From Brassica napus (lineage: Eukaryota; Streptophyta; Magnoliopsida; Brassicales; Brassicaceae), in assembly GCF_020379485.1 (NCBI RefSeq), contig NC_063437.1, positions 6,520,806 through 6,584,805 on the forward strand: 64,000 nt of DNA, in the 5' to 3' direction. Positions 11,064 through 23,121 of this stretch are shown here, piece after piece. Within the stretch, counting starts at the first letter, position 1, and each line of letters begins with the position of its first letter. A program made the translations under genes and the position numbers. Under the pieces are notes generated by a model that made no database searches, was not told the origin of the DNA, and was given only the letters and a program-made list of their open reading frames with translations.

Positions 11064-14000
11064 ATGCAAGATTCGATGTGTGCGAACATCATCTCATTCA
11101 AGGGGGGAGAAACGATTGATCGAGCCAAACCTCGAAACGATCTCCTTGTTATTGAGTTGACGATTCGAGATATCAACGTCGCTAGAGTGCTAATCGATAC
11201 CGGAAGCTCGGCCGATATCATCTTCAAAGACACTCTTGAAAAGATGGGGATCAATCAATCCGAAGTCACGAAATGCCCAAGCCCACTGCTAGGACTTTCG
11301 GGGGAAACGACCATGGCCTATGGATCGATTAGACTCGCTGTCAAAGCCGGAACCGTGACCAACGTCACAGAGTTTCTAGTCGTTGACCGCCCCGCATCTT
11401 ACAACGTTATCATGGGAACGCCATGGCTGAACACCATGCGCGCAATCCCATTAACCTACCATCTTTGCCTCAAGTTCCCGACCCCTAGCGGAGTCGAGGT
11501 AATTTGGGGAAATCCGAGAGTTTCACAGGTTTGTTTCGCCGCGGAACTAAAACGAAAGAGACCGATCCTCGAAATCACTCCTAGAAAAGCGGAGAAAAAG
11601 ACCTCCAGGAAAGATACACGAAGTCAGGATTCAGCGGAATTCTTCTGGCAGTCTCGCAGCATCGCAGCTCTAGATGAAAAACGCGAGCCAACGTGCGAAC
11701 CCGTGGTAACGATCTGTCTCGACGAAGCCTTCCCAAAACGCTGCATCGAGATTGGAGCCAATCTCCATGAGCCTTTAAGGACAGAACTCATAACCTGTCT
11801 TAAAAAGAACCTTAATACTTTCGCATGGGCTGCGGAAGATATGCCGGGAATCGACATTAACATAACATGTCACGAGCTGAATATCGACCCAACGTTCAAA
11901 CCCGTCAAACAGAAAAGAAGGAAGCTAGGACCCGAACGTGCTGCCGCAGTAAACGATGAGGTCGAAAAATTGCTTAAAGTTGGGTCGATAACAGAAGTAA
12001 GATACCCGGACTGGCTCGCCAACCCCGTAGTAGTCAAGAAGAAGAACGGGAAGTGGCGAGTTTGCGTGGATTTTACCAACCTAAACAAGGCATGTCCAAA
12101 GGATAGCTTCCCTCTACCACATATCGATCGATTGGTAGAAGCAACAGCGGGCAACGAACTCTTATCCTTCATGGATGCCTTCTCAGGTTATAATCAAATT
12201 AGGATGAATCCCGACGATCGTGAGAAGACTGCGTTCATTACCGATCGCGGAACTTATTGCTATAAGGTAATGCCCTTCGGCCTCAAAAACGCTAGTGCAA
12301 CTTACCAACGACTCGTGAACCGAATGTTCTCCAAACAACTCGGAAAAACGATGGAGGTTTATATCGACGACATGCTCGTCAAATCCCTCAAAGCAAGAGA
12401 TCACGTGTCACATCTGGAAGAATGTTTTGCACAACTAAACTCCCATAATATGAAGCTCAACCCAACAAAATGTAGATTCGCCGTGGCATCAGGGGAATTC
12501 CTCGGCTACTTGGTCACATACCGCGGCATCGAAGCAAATCCAAAACAGATCAACGCACTAATCGAGATGGCTTCACCAAAGAATAAGCGGGAATTCCAAA
12601 GACTGACCGGCAGAATCGCAGCGCTTAACCGATTTATTTCACGATCAACAGATAAGTGCCTGCCCTTCTACGACGTCCTGCGAGGAAATAAAAAATTCGA
12701 ATGGTCGGAAGAATGCAAAAACACCTTCCAACAGCTGAAGCGTTATTTAGCTACTCCTCCAGTCCTCGCAAAACCCGTGGAAGGGGAGCCTTTATTCTTG
12801 TACATCGCTGTGTCGGCAACGGCCGTAAGCGGAGTCCTGATCAGGGAAGAACGCGGGGAGCAGAAACCTATTTTTTACATAAGCAAAACCTTGCTGGATG
12901 CCGAATCTAGGTATCCGTTGATGGAAAAATTGGCATGCGCGGTCGTAACATCGGCCCAAAAACTAAGACCATATTTCCAATCCCACACAATCGTCATCCT
13001 CACGACTTTTCCCTTACGGACAATTTTGCATAGCCCAAGTCAATCAGGCCGACTGGCTAAGTGGGCGGTCGAGTTAAGCGAGTATGACATCGAATACCGA
13101 CCAAGGACGAGGGCAAAATCACAAGTGCTCGCAGATTTCTTGGTCGATCTTCCAACGGGAACAATAACCAATGATGAACCAAATTCCACCTGGCTCCTCC
13201 ACGTCGACGGATCCTCATCCAAGCAAGGATCAGGAATCGGAATCTGTCTCACATCTCCAACGAGCGAGATTTTGGAACAATCGTTCAGGCTGGAATTCCA
13301 TGCCTCATACAACGAGGCCGAATACGAAGCATTAATCGCGGGTCTACGTTTGGCTCACGGCTTAAAAATACGTAATCTCCACGCTTACTGCGACTCCCAG
13401 TTAGTGGCCAGTCAATTCAGCGGAGAGTATGAAGCCAGAGACGAAAGGATGGACGCGTACCTCAAACTTGTCCAAGGTCTAGCTCAAGACTTCGACTGTT
13501 TCGCCCTTACCCGGATCCCCCGTTCCAAGAATGTCCAGGCGGACGCCCTCGCGGCCCTAGCATCAAGTTCCGATCAAGGACTCAAAAGGGTAATTCCGGT
13601 CGAATTCATCGAACATCCGAGCATCGGACCACCAATCGTCGTCAATCTCATAGAGGGTCAAGACGACGAGGAAGAAAAAATTACGATATCACCACCATCG
13701 GAGCGATCTGAGCACGGCTGTGATACCCCATGGCTTCAGACGATTTGAGACTACATTGTCGATGGGCAACTGCCCGCCGAAAAATGGGCAGCTCGCAAGT
13801 TCCGAACACATGCCGCACGCTACGTAACAGTGGATGGTGAAATCTACAAATGGAGATTCTCCGGACCACTCATGACGTGCCTGGAAGGAGAAAAGGCGAG
13901 AAAAGTAATGGAGGAAATACATTCCGGCGGAAGATCACTAGCCATGAAAATCAAACGCCATGGATACTATTGGCCAACAATGATCGGAGATTGCGAGAAA

Positions 14001-14949
14001 TTCGCACGAAAATGCGAAAAATACCAAAGGCATGCACCAACCATCCGACAACCGGCCGAAGTTCTTTCCTCCATCACATCGCCTTATCCCTTTATGCGCT
14101 GGGCCATGGATATTGTCGGACCTCTGCATAATTCAAAGCAAAAGCATTTCCTTCTAGTCCTTACCGATTTTTTTCTCAAAATGGGTAGAGGCGGACTCAT
14201 ACGCAAGTATAAAAGACGTCCAAGTCGAGAATTTCGTATGGAGAAACATCGTCTGTTGGCATGGAGTTCCTTACGAGATCGTAACCGATAACGGGTCTGA
14301 GTTCATCTCCACCCGATTCGAGGCATTCTGCGAAAAATGGAAGATACGACTCAACAAGTCAACCCCCAGATATCCGCAGTGCAACGGACAGGCTGAAACA
14401 ATCAACAAGACCATTCTCGACGGACTGAAGAAACGCTTAGAGGCCAAAAAAGGCAGATGGGCCGACGAACTCGAGGGAGTCCTCTGGTCTCACCGTACCA
14501 CCCCAAGGCGAGCAACGGGAGAAACGACCTTCGCTCTGGTATACGGCACGGAATGCATGATTCCCGCAGAAGTAGAATTTCCCGGTGTTCGAAGAAGGTT
14601 ATTACCCGAACGAGAGGAACTCAACGATGCTATGCTCTTGGATGATCTCGTCCTCATTAACGAACGCCGAGATCGACCGCTCATCCGAATTCAAAACTAC
14701 CAGCACGCCGCTGCAAAATACTATAATTCCAACGTACAGAATCGTAGGTTCAATCAGGGAGATCTGGTCCTTCGCAAAGTCTTCCAAAACACCGCTGAAC
14801 GAAACGCGGGAAAACTCGGAGCAAACTGGGAAGGTCCCTATAAAATCGAAAAAAACGTCCGACCAGGTTCTTACGAAATAGCCAACATGCAGGGCATAAA
14901 AATCCCTAGAACCTGGAACGCGATGCATCTCAAAAAATACTATCACTAA
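11064..14949 (+). pseudogene. Tat-A pol: protease, RT, two RNase H, integrase
   Basis: The frame from the ATG at 11064 has protease with IDTGSS (residues 44-49), reverse transcriptase with FMDAFSGYNQIRMN and YIDD at 433-436, a decayed first RNase H, then a second, plant/archaeal-like RNase H beginning LLHVDGSSS (Asp 715). An in-frame TGA at 13746-13748 (probably a former CGA) separates this from integrase. Integrase follows in the same frame until one extra T in the T run near 14170 shifts the frame; the rest (TDNGSEF, NKTILDGLKKRL and the C-terminal HLKKYYH) continues in another frame to 14949. With only one stop and one one-base shift the copy is young. Without gag it could move only with help. 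Confidence 0.92.
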
Positions 14950-16036
14950 ATAAACCAACTCGCAATCACTGAACTACGGGACGGCTTGATCTACGCAAAG
15001 AGTACGTAGGCAATTTGTCGAAAGGCAAATTCAGCTGTCCCCCCTCATTAAAAAGGGGGGGGGGGAGTTGGTACGTATACTCGCATACTCCCAAAAAAAT
15101 CAAAAAAACTTCTTACCACGCTCTTGGTGTTTTTGACTTATCAAAACATCCTCACCCGTAAAATCAGAACGAGGTCTTCAGAAATTAGTCGGCCGCTTAG
15201 GAGACGTCGCAAAAGATGCCTCAACGTTTATTTCTTCCGAGCAAACGAAACCTCCGTAACAAAAAAGACATATATATGCACACACTAACACTTATTTTGT
15301 GCAAAATATTCAAAACAACGGCACACGCCACCAAGTCCGATGCTGATCACATCGAACTCACAAACGTCCTAAACAGACATAGCCATCTCACGGAGATGAC
15401 TCTCTTACATCCGACACAAGGATAATAGCGTTATAAAAGAAATCCAAAATTTTGGTCTAGCACTTCCGGTCTCCGGAGAGATGCTCGATTCATATCAAAC
15501 AAGTCGTATAAGCCGAGAACCTATCGCGGACTTTACATCGATACGAATCAGGAAGAAATCGCGACAGGAAAAACGATAGCCAGTTAGTCACCGCACAATC
15601 CTTAAACCGAAAGTAAACCTAGGTCTTGCCCTAAACCCAGCGCACTGGTCTCTAACATCTCAATGACATGATATCTAAAGATAAGAGATTCTTAAACTAT
15701 GCCTCTATGTTTATGTTTGACACCTTCAGCACCCACGCAGAGTTCACATCTCGCGGAAGAACTCTCGAAACAGATCTCGAATGAAATATTTCACAATCGA
15801 AGAAGGATATGAGACGACAACTCATCACCTTCCTCCCCACTATTCACAAACTCATAAAAAGCGTTATCCGATTATCGTACCATAAAAAGAAAGCCGCGGA
15901 GCGGCAGGGATTCAAAGCCACACACGGCCAGTCCCGAAATACAAACAAGGCCATTTAAGGCCGAAACATAAAAACATAAAAAAAATCTCTCGCAAGAGAT
16001 CTAACCCAAGTCATCCTCAGAACTTACGCCCCCTCT
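14950..16036 (+). other. Tat-A spacer after integrase
   Basis: Non-coding on the + strand, with a run of 12 G at 15054-15065. Its start (ACTACGGGACGGCTTG) and the segment CACTTCCGGTC...GAGATGCTCGATTC at about 15465 match Tat-2 at about 39075 and 39630, so it is a conserved spacer of the family. No protein recognised. Confidence 0.6.
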
Positions 16037-17261
16037 TCACCCGCTGCCGCGTCCGAGCCTGGAGCCGCGCCACCTCCGTTTTCTCCGACATCGGGTCTTT
16101 CCCTCTGGGTCTTCTGAACATGTCGGAAGGAAGCACGCGGATTTCAGGTCGGCCAGGATGAGACCGAAATCTCCATCCTCGGCCGCCATATCTCCCTTGC
16201 AGCCGGACAGCCGGGCCTCTTCGGCCTCCAAGGTCGGGGGAGTCTCACTTTGGAACGACCGAACCACGACCATCCCACCCTCAATCGTCACCAAAGCTAG
16301 ATCCCTGCTCCGGATACACTCGAGGGAACCCAGGGAAGCAGAAATCTTCGCCAAGCGAGCTTGAAACTCCGCGCGAAGGGCATCCGTAGCCTCTTGGATC
16401 CCGCGGCGCGCTAGTCCCGCGTCACTCTCGATCTGACGCTGGAGTCGACGCACCTCCGAGGATTTGGCCTTCCTGGCCTTCTTTTCCTTAAGCAAGGAAC
16501 TCGCCGTCTTCCCAAGGTCCCTCTCAAGCTCTCCTATCACAACCTCGAGCTTCGACACTTTCGCAGAGTGAGAGTCCTTGACAGCCATCAACATGGCCTC
16601 GGTTTCGGACCATCTGCCCTGAAGCTCCACCAACTCCCCGGAAAGGCGACTGGTCTCAGAACCACATTCGCTGATCATCCCATCGATCAACGATATGAAC
16701 TGGGAACGGTGAAAATTCTTAAGACTAAGTCCGAGAAAAGAATGCACAAAAGACGATCGAGAATTCAAACAAGAGACAAACCTTTCCGCGAAGTCCCGAT
16801 GCTAGGCTCGATCCACCTCGCTGCGAAGTCTCCCCGTCACCACTCTTGGCAAGTTTCCTCTTCCGACTCTTAGGCTGAGTAGCTAGGACAGCGCTAGGAG
16901 CACGCAATGCCAGAACGATTTCTTTTCTGGCTGGAGGAGGAGGCATAGAGTCAGCAGCCTTCTCCTTGTCCTCGACGAGGATCGGAGTCGTGGAAGATCC
17001 CGCAGGTAGGGCTTGCGGGAGAGGAGCCATGACTTCGGTCCCATGACACGGGGCAACGACCTGCACGGAAGAAGATGGAAACTCGGAGCCAGCTTGAGCT
17101 AGTTCTTTCTCGGCTTGGCGACGAACCAGTTTCTCTCGGAAAGAAAGATGACCGGCAACACAAGCCGGCGCTTCCGCTGGAGAAGTTAGAACCGGAGCCG
17201 GAGAAGTGGCCTCGCCCATCTCGACATCAGAATCCTTCTTATCACCTTGGGAGGAAGACAT
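16037..17261 (-). CDS. Tat-A antisense ORF (coiled-coil protein, two exons)
   Basis: Minus strand, between pol and the 3' LTR. Exon 1 from 17261 encodes about 160 residues starting MSSSQGDKKDSDVEMGE, Pro/Ser-rich with a basic KSRKRKLAK segment (possible nuclear signal). A likely donor GTTTGT after GLRGK and an acceptor CCCAG near 16700 would join it to exon 2, a long Glu/Arg/Lys-rich coiled coil (about 220 residues) ending at 16037. Antisense ORFs in this place are known in Tat-lineage elements; their function is unknown. This one lacks the globular N-terminal domain seen in the Tat-2 antisense ORF. The splice sites are my inference. Confidence 0.6.
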
Positions 17262-17493
17262 GTTGAAAGGAAAGTTATGAAACTAGAGAGGTTTTTGAAG
17301 GAATGAAGAAGGGAAGGTGTGAAGAAAATGAATGACAAGAGCTCACTACGTATAGAAGTATGGGTTCGGAATATCGTCGCGACAACTTTTTTCCGCGGAG
17401 TTTAAAATGTGAATTTCGTCTAATACACTTAAACTTGTCAAAGTCATCTATCCGCCCGCTAGAGTCACAACTCTAACGGGCTGGGGGGCAAAC

Positions 17494-18700
17494 TGTTGGG
17501 GTCAAAAACGGTTACGACAAATTTAACATTTAAAACGTCCGAGGAAGAAAATAAGAATTTCTCCGAAAAGTACTTTTCGAAATAGATTCTTCCTTACGAA
17601 AAAGCTTTACGGAAGAAAGAATCGAGATGTCCGACAAAAGCTCGAAACAGGTCGTTACGCAGCGACCGAACGTCCGTCCCGCTCGGTCGCTACGTAGCGA
17701 CCGAGCGATCGTTCTGCTCGGTCGCTACGTAGCGACCGAGCTCGAGCCAAAGCTCGGTCGCTACGTAGCGACTGAGCGATAGTCCCGCCCGGTCGCTACG
17801 TAGCGACCGAGCTCGGCCAAGCTCGGTCGCAACGTAGCGACCGGGCTCGAGCCGAAGTTCGGTCACTGTGTAGCGATTAAACTCTTCCGAACATCGACAG
17901 ACATCAATCCATGCATTCTCGTCAAACCTTCGAATGCTATCTCCCGAAAACCGTAGCAAGCTCAGTCCATGTTTTCCGCTATTCTAACTCATCGATCAAA
18001 CTTCGCGGATTAGAAACCGCGGAAGGTTCTTTCTTTATCAAAAAGATATCGTAGTAAACGTGTCGAGTCGGAAGACGGCCCAAAGGGACCTAAAACACGA
18101 CTCGAGGCCCATCCCATGATTTCTTAACCAAAAGCCCGTAAACCGCAGCACGGTTTACGCTTGGCCCACAAGGAAGGATAAATGTCAAGTTTCCGCGGAT
18201 AAATACGGAAGTTTTGAAGATAATTGTGAAGATCGGGAAAAATGGAATATCTCCATTTTTATGCTATGACGGCTTAAGGGCAGAAGAGTAAAAGCGTAAA
18301 CTGACCTTGGAGCTAGTATATAAGGAGTCCTAGGCGAGGAGCATGGGGGAGAACTTTTTGAGAGCAAACTTAGCACTTAGAGCAATTTAGGCAATTTTCC
18401 GTTTTTGTTATTTCGAGCTGCGACTCACTTAGGTTTAGCCGTCTTAGGGTTACTAGAACTAGGAATCTCGCCGATAGCTCTTGAGCCCAGGCTATATTTT
18501 GTTGTAAACAGCCATACGCAAATTCGGAATAAGATCTTCTTTGTCTCTTTTTCGATTTCTTATACTTTATCGTTGTTATTCTCGTGTTCTGATTGCTTGA
18601 CATGTGGTAATTAGCAGATATCTGGGTCCTCTGGGAAATTAGGGTTTTCCTAGTTTCCTTATTTAAACGGAAATCGACAGTGCGAATTTCGGTTCCTACA
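17494..18700 (+). repeat. Tat-A 3' LTR (1207 bp) with shorter palindrome array
   Basis: Starts TGTTGGGGTC after the polypurine tract and ends CCTACA, followed by ACAGG. Palindromes start at 17682, 17717, 17753, 17788 and 17822, with a degenerate end copy at 17858; this is three fewer than in the 5' LTR and accounts for the 109-bp length difference. TATA box TATATAAGG at 18317-18325. Confidence 0.93.
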
Positions 18701-18796
18701 ACAGGCAAACAAATAAAATTATTAGTTGCTTGCAGGACTATCATGTAGCATTATAGAAGTTTACTATGCAAAAAATAAATGTTGACCTGGTCTATT

Positions 18797-21700
18797 GAAA
18801 TTTTTTTCTCCTGCAGTGCTCTATATCTTCAGACAAAACCTCCCAAGTGTGTTCCCATACAGTTTCCGGCTCAGATAAAGTGTTACTCATAAGCATCATA
18901 ACAAAAAAAATTCGTAGCTCACTTGCTGTGCTTTCATAACTTCTTCTTAGTATGTCATCAATGTATTCCTGATCATCATCTAATAACCCACAAGCATAAC
19001 ATGCTGCTTTGTAACTCGGATATAGAACACCTTCATAGGTTTTAATGTCATCATAACTGGTGGATTCTCTGACAATGTTCAATAATACACACAAGAAATA
19101 AGCATTTTCCTGGGTCCGAGGAGCATAATTAATCCTCCCTAGACCAAAACTCCTTTTCCGTCTTTTGAACATCTTTGACCTTTTATCATAAGTGAAGAAG
19201 TTTGGAATCTGAGCGTAGGTCAACGTTCTGGCAAGGGAGTCAATCTTACACAACTCAAACCAAGCTAAGAACATTGTATTTTCAATGAGCTTCCGGGTGA
19301 CCACTGTTTTCAATTTATCTTTCCCTTTGAATGTAACAATTTGCTTTCCGGGTAGATGAAAACTAAGCTTCTCTACAGCAACAGATCGATAGTGAATAAG
19401 GAATTTGAACACTCTCCAGGTTCCTTCACATGTCGAAACATATCTGCAAAAACGACAAATTTTTTTATTCAGTCCATTTAATTTGCAGCTTACTTATAAC
19501 ACGAACATTAAGCAAACATACCTGCAATCGAAGAATTCCTTGAGTTCATTCCTTTTCTTCTCAAGTTTTTCCTTAGTAAGATCGACATCTCCTAACTCAC
19601 TTGCAACAATGTGGTCTGGGGGTTCAACAGCAACTGTGCAACGATCCTGTCCTTTATTTATTTATTTGAATAAATACTTTATAGACCCAACTTGGTTGCA
19701 CCACTCAACGTTAACGTGAGCTCTGTAAAGGAGAGATAATTGCCGGTTGTAAGGAATAACATATCGATTGTCACATCGCACTCCATTCTTCAGAACATAA
19801 TTTTCTAATTGTTGACGCCTTATGTAAACCGAAAATCCTTCTTTATTAATACTGGTCGTCTCAGCAAATGATTTAGGATATGACTTATAGCAACGGCCAT
19901 TCTCCATGCATGGTGAATTCATATTAGCTGCTCGACATGGTCCATGAATCATCATATCCTTAATGATCTCAAAAAGTTCTGGTTCTTCCTTTTTATTAGG
20001 AATCTCAGCAGATATTATGTTGTCAATGTCCTCTGTTGTAGGCTGCTTTATTTTCTTCATGAATAGGAGAATGTGAGCATGCGGTAAACCACGCTTCTGG
20101 AACTCAATTGTGTACATAGCTGTTTCACGCAAAAACAAACATTTTAGACGTCAATGAGATCAAACATAAACTGCATCACAACATTAAAACAAAATTTCAC
20201 AGCGGACTTTAACTTACATGCGCGGGTCTCTCCCAAAATATTCTTCTTGGCTAAAGCATCCATCAATGAATCAAGTCTGATCTTGAAAATTCTACAAATA
20301 ATGTCTGATCTATCTTCAGCCTTTAGCTTCCTCGCTTTCACATATCTTGTGATCTCTTGCCATTTGGGATTACATGTGAAAGTGATGAAAAGGTCTGGGA
20401 ATCCAAAATGCTTGCATATTGTCATAGCATCCAAGTAATTGTTCTTCATATATCTAGGACTCCCCACGAAAGAAGCTGGCAAAGTAAACTCTGATCCTTG
20501 CTCATTCATATCCACTTTGCCTGCATTCTCCGACGCTTTTATGGAATCATAACTATCAGATCGCAAGGAAGTTTGATTTAGCTTCAAATATCGCAGACGA
20601 TTAGACTCAATTGTTGTGAAAGCATCCACCACAAATTGTTGAAATAGTCTTCTAGAATGTAGGAGACAATAAGACTCATTCTTACGTTCATGCAAGCGAA
20701 AAGCAAAGAATTGCCTCATACTGATATTAGGCTTCTTCTGTTTTTTTGTAATCTTCGTTGCCCCTTTCTTAATACCGAGTCTGATCCATCTTCTCCATAC
20801 GTAAACAAAAGAGGATACTGAAGTGCAAGATAGGAAGCATATATCTCGTTAATTCTCAACAGTTTCCCTGATTTTTGTTGTAGAACAATATCCCTTCTGT
20901 CCATATCAAGACTAAAATCTCCAGGAATAAGGGCGGCAACCTCTGAGGCAGAGGGTGTGTTATATGTCCTTCCGCCTTTAACCTCTCACTAACAATCCTC
21001 GTATGAAATGAATCTTCAGGATCTTTGTTGAAGCGATCTCTTGCTGATCTAAACTTTTTTACATATGGATTGACCTCATTCAACATCCTCATCAAAGCAT
21101 CAATAATATCTTTCCTAAGATTATCCTTTTTCTTGACCTGAATTTTCTGTTTTCCAAAGCTGTAAAAATATAAGTACAAACTATGTTAGTTATAACATCT
21201 TGATGAGAGCCAGTCAAATAAACATTGTAATACCTTAAACATTTTGCTCTGTTTTCAACTTCATTCTCTGTGTCAACTATGTATAGCTGTCTGAATTTCG
21301 CTTCACTTCCTTCAGGTGGAGTTAAATTCCCAATTAAGTGATAGTTTTCTCCTTGTAGTTGAAACATATCAGGTCCTTTACCCTTCTTTAAAGTCCTCTG
21401 AACTTTTCCACCAAGTGAAGTGAAAGAAAAAACCATATTATAAGGTCGTATATGTTTTTGGAAATGCCTGCTTCGTGGATCATCCCCTTCCAAAAGATTT
21501 TTTAGAATAGTTGGTGGCTCCTTCAATAGAGGCAACTGAACTTGGCCTTGCATGCAACATAAAGAAAAAGTAGGATTCTTTGCATTTCTACGCTTGTTTA
21601 GCCATTCTCCATACCACATTATAGCTCCACAGTGTGAACATTTGTAGTCAGGATCACCGTCATCTAAATATTCTGCAGAAAGAAAAAAATACATTAAAAC

Positions 21701-22190
21701 TTCTAATGTTTATAGCAAAAAGGTAGAATGTCATATCTAAACTGAAACTGCAATCAGATTCGTTACCATTTTCCTTTAAATGTTGTTTTTTCTTCGCTGT
21801 GTAGTTTACCACTGTGGTGCCTGTAACATCAGGGCGTTGTGAATCTCCAGTTTTTTTAGTTACAACGTTTACCAGAAGCTCTACATCCACATCCGTAGGA
21901 TCATCTATGTTAGATTTCTCTGTTTCTGTATCAGTATTATCTTGAGAAGTACAGTCAAATACTTGTAATTCATCAGTATCTTCTATTCCTGCATATGAAT
22001 AGATAATATTAATATAAATTCAAAGTGTAAAACTAAAGTGTGGGCAATTACAGTACATCAAACCTCCAAATAAATCATTTCCAACTACAACATCATCTTC
22101 GTATATGTTCTGAGCCGAGGCATTGCTTGTAGGTGATGGTAACTTTTCATTTTTTCCCTTAAATGTGTGATATTCGTAATGTCTTTCATT
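18797..22190 (-). pseudogene. Helitron Rep (HUH nuclease) domain
   Basis: Several minus-strand exons/frames join into the plant Helitron Rep: a cysteine region (YKCSHCGAIMWYGEW, about 21640), Helitron-like N domain blocks (YNMVFSFTSLGG; DFSLDMDRRDIVL; LNEIY-type SYLALQYPLLF), ITFTCNPKWQEI, then the HUH motif in [15 protein letters not shown] (about 20100) and the tyrosine motif SIKYLFK. The second tyrosine codon of the expected KYLFKY motif is TAA (19664-19662), so the protein would stop inside the active site. Other shifts occur near 20960 and 20750. Downstream, KGQDRCTVAVEPPDHI and a helicase lead-in follow until Tat-A interrupts. Upstream it continues at 51.0-51.6 kb across Athila-B. Confidence 0.9.
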
Positions 22191-22566
22191 ACATTACGTG
22201 TTGACTGATACCACTCAAATGACCCTAAGGAGTGTTACTCTCATCAAAAGAGGTTCAGATGTAGTACTTAGGGATCGAATCCACAAGGAGCTAGGGAACA
22301 ATTAAATCTAGTGTTTATTAATTCTAAGAGTTGTAAGTGTTTAAATGAAATAGCAATAGTAACAAGCGAAGTAAATAGTAAATGTAACTTGGTTGAAAAT
22401 GATATTAGATGTTGGGCCACTATTCAGGTGTTGGAGATTATAATACATTAATACCTATAGATACCTATTTGTTGCATGCATGATATGTTAGAGCTCAACC
22501 GCTTAACTCAGTGATCAGCTGTCGCATGCTTCACTGGTTAACAAGCTAGATCTCGTGTCTCAACGG

Positions 22567-23000
22567 CACTACAAGAAAACCTGCGTTTTCCGACTGTATT
22601 TTTTCGACTAAAATAGTAGTCGCAAAAAAAGACGACTAATTTCCGACTACCATGCGACTGAATAGCGACGCCAAAAGAGTAGTCGTACATCAGTCGGAAA
22701 GAAGGGACACAGATGTTTCGTCGCATAACAGTCGCTAAATTTACGACTACTTAGCGACGGATTCATGACCAGAGACTCGGTCGCACAATAGTCGCTAAAT
22801 TTACGACTGATATACGACTATAACGCAGTCGGGGAAAATTAGTCGTTGATCAGTCGTAAATGTAGCGACTAATTTGCGACTGATCTCTAGTCACAAATAA
22901 GTCGCTAAGTAGTCTGCAAAAACCGGTACAAACGTGGTAAACATTTTTTCGTCGGTGTACCTAATTTTTATCTGCAGTCGGAATTTAGTCACTAATTAGT
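22567..23000. repeat. CACTA 5' subterminal repeat region
   Basis: After the terminal inverted repeat, short words built on AGTCGC/GCGACT and TCGTAAAT/ATTTACGA occur many times in both orientations, for example GTCGCTAAATTTACGACT at 22731 and 22791. In En/Spm such subterminal motifs are the binding sites of the TNPA protein. The sequence is markedly richer in these words than the interior. Confidence 0.8.
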
Positions 23001-23121
23001 CAGAATATTTTCTATATATATACAGGCTCTTACCGTTTTCTTCTCCTCACTCGTACAAAGCATGAAAAAAAAGTAGCAAAAAAAAACGAAAATTAAAAAA
23101 AAAACTAACATTTGTCATATA

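Larger units (their letters stand above)
9676..18700 (+). mobile_element. Tat-A: Ty3/gypsy Tat-lineage retrotransposon lacking gag
   Basis: Two LTRs starting TGTTGGGG flank a pol region and an antisense ORF. The 5-bp duplication ACAGG lies at 9671-9675 and 18701-18705. The insertion point is in an intron-like part of the Helitron Rep/helicase gene. The leader after the 5' LTR (GTTTGGCGC..., 10992 on) is the same as in Tat-2, but it passes within about 70 bases into the protease, so about 1.8 kb of gag is deleted. A polypurine tract, CGGGCTGGGGGG, precedes the 3' LTR. Dual RNase H domains and an antisense ORF after integrase are marks of the Tat/Ogre/Retand clade. Confidence 0.93.
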
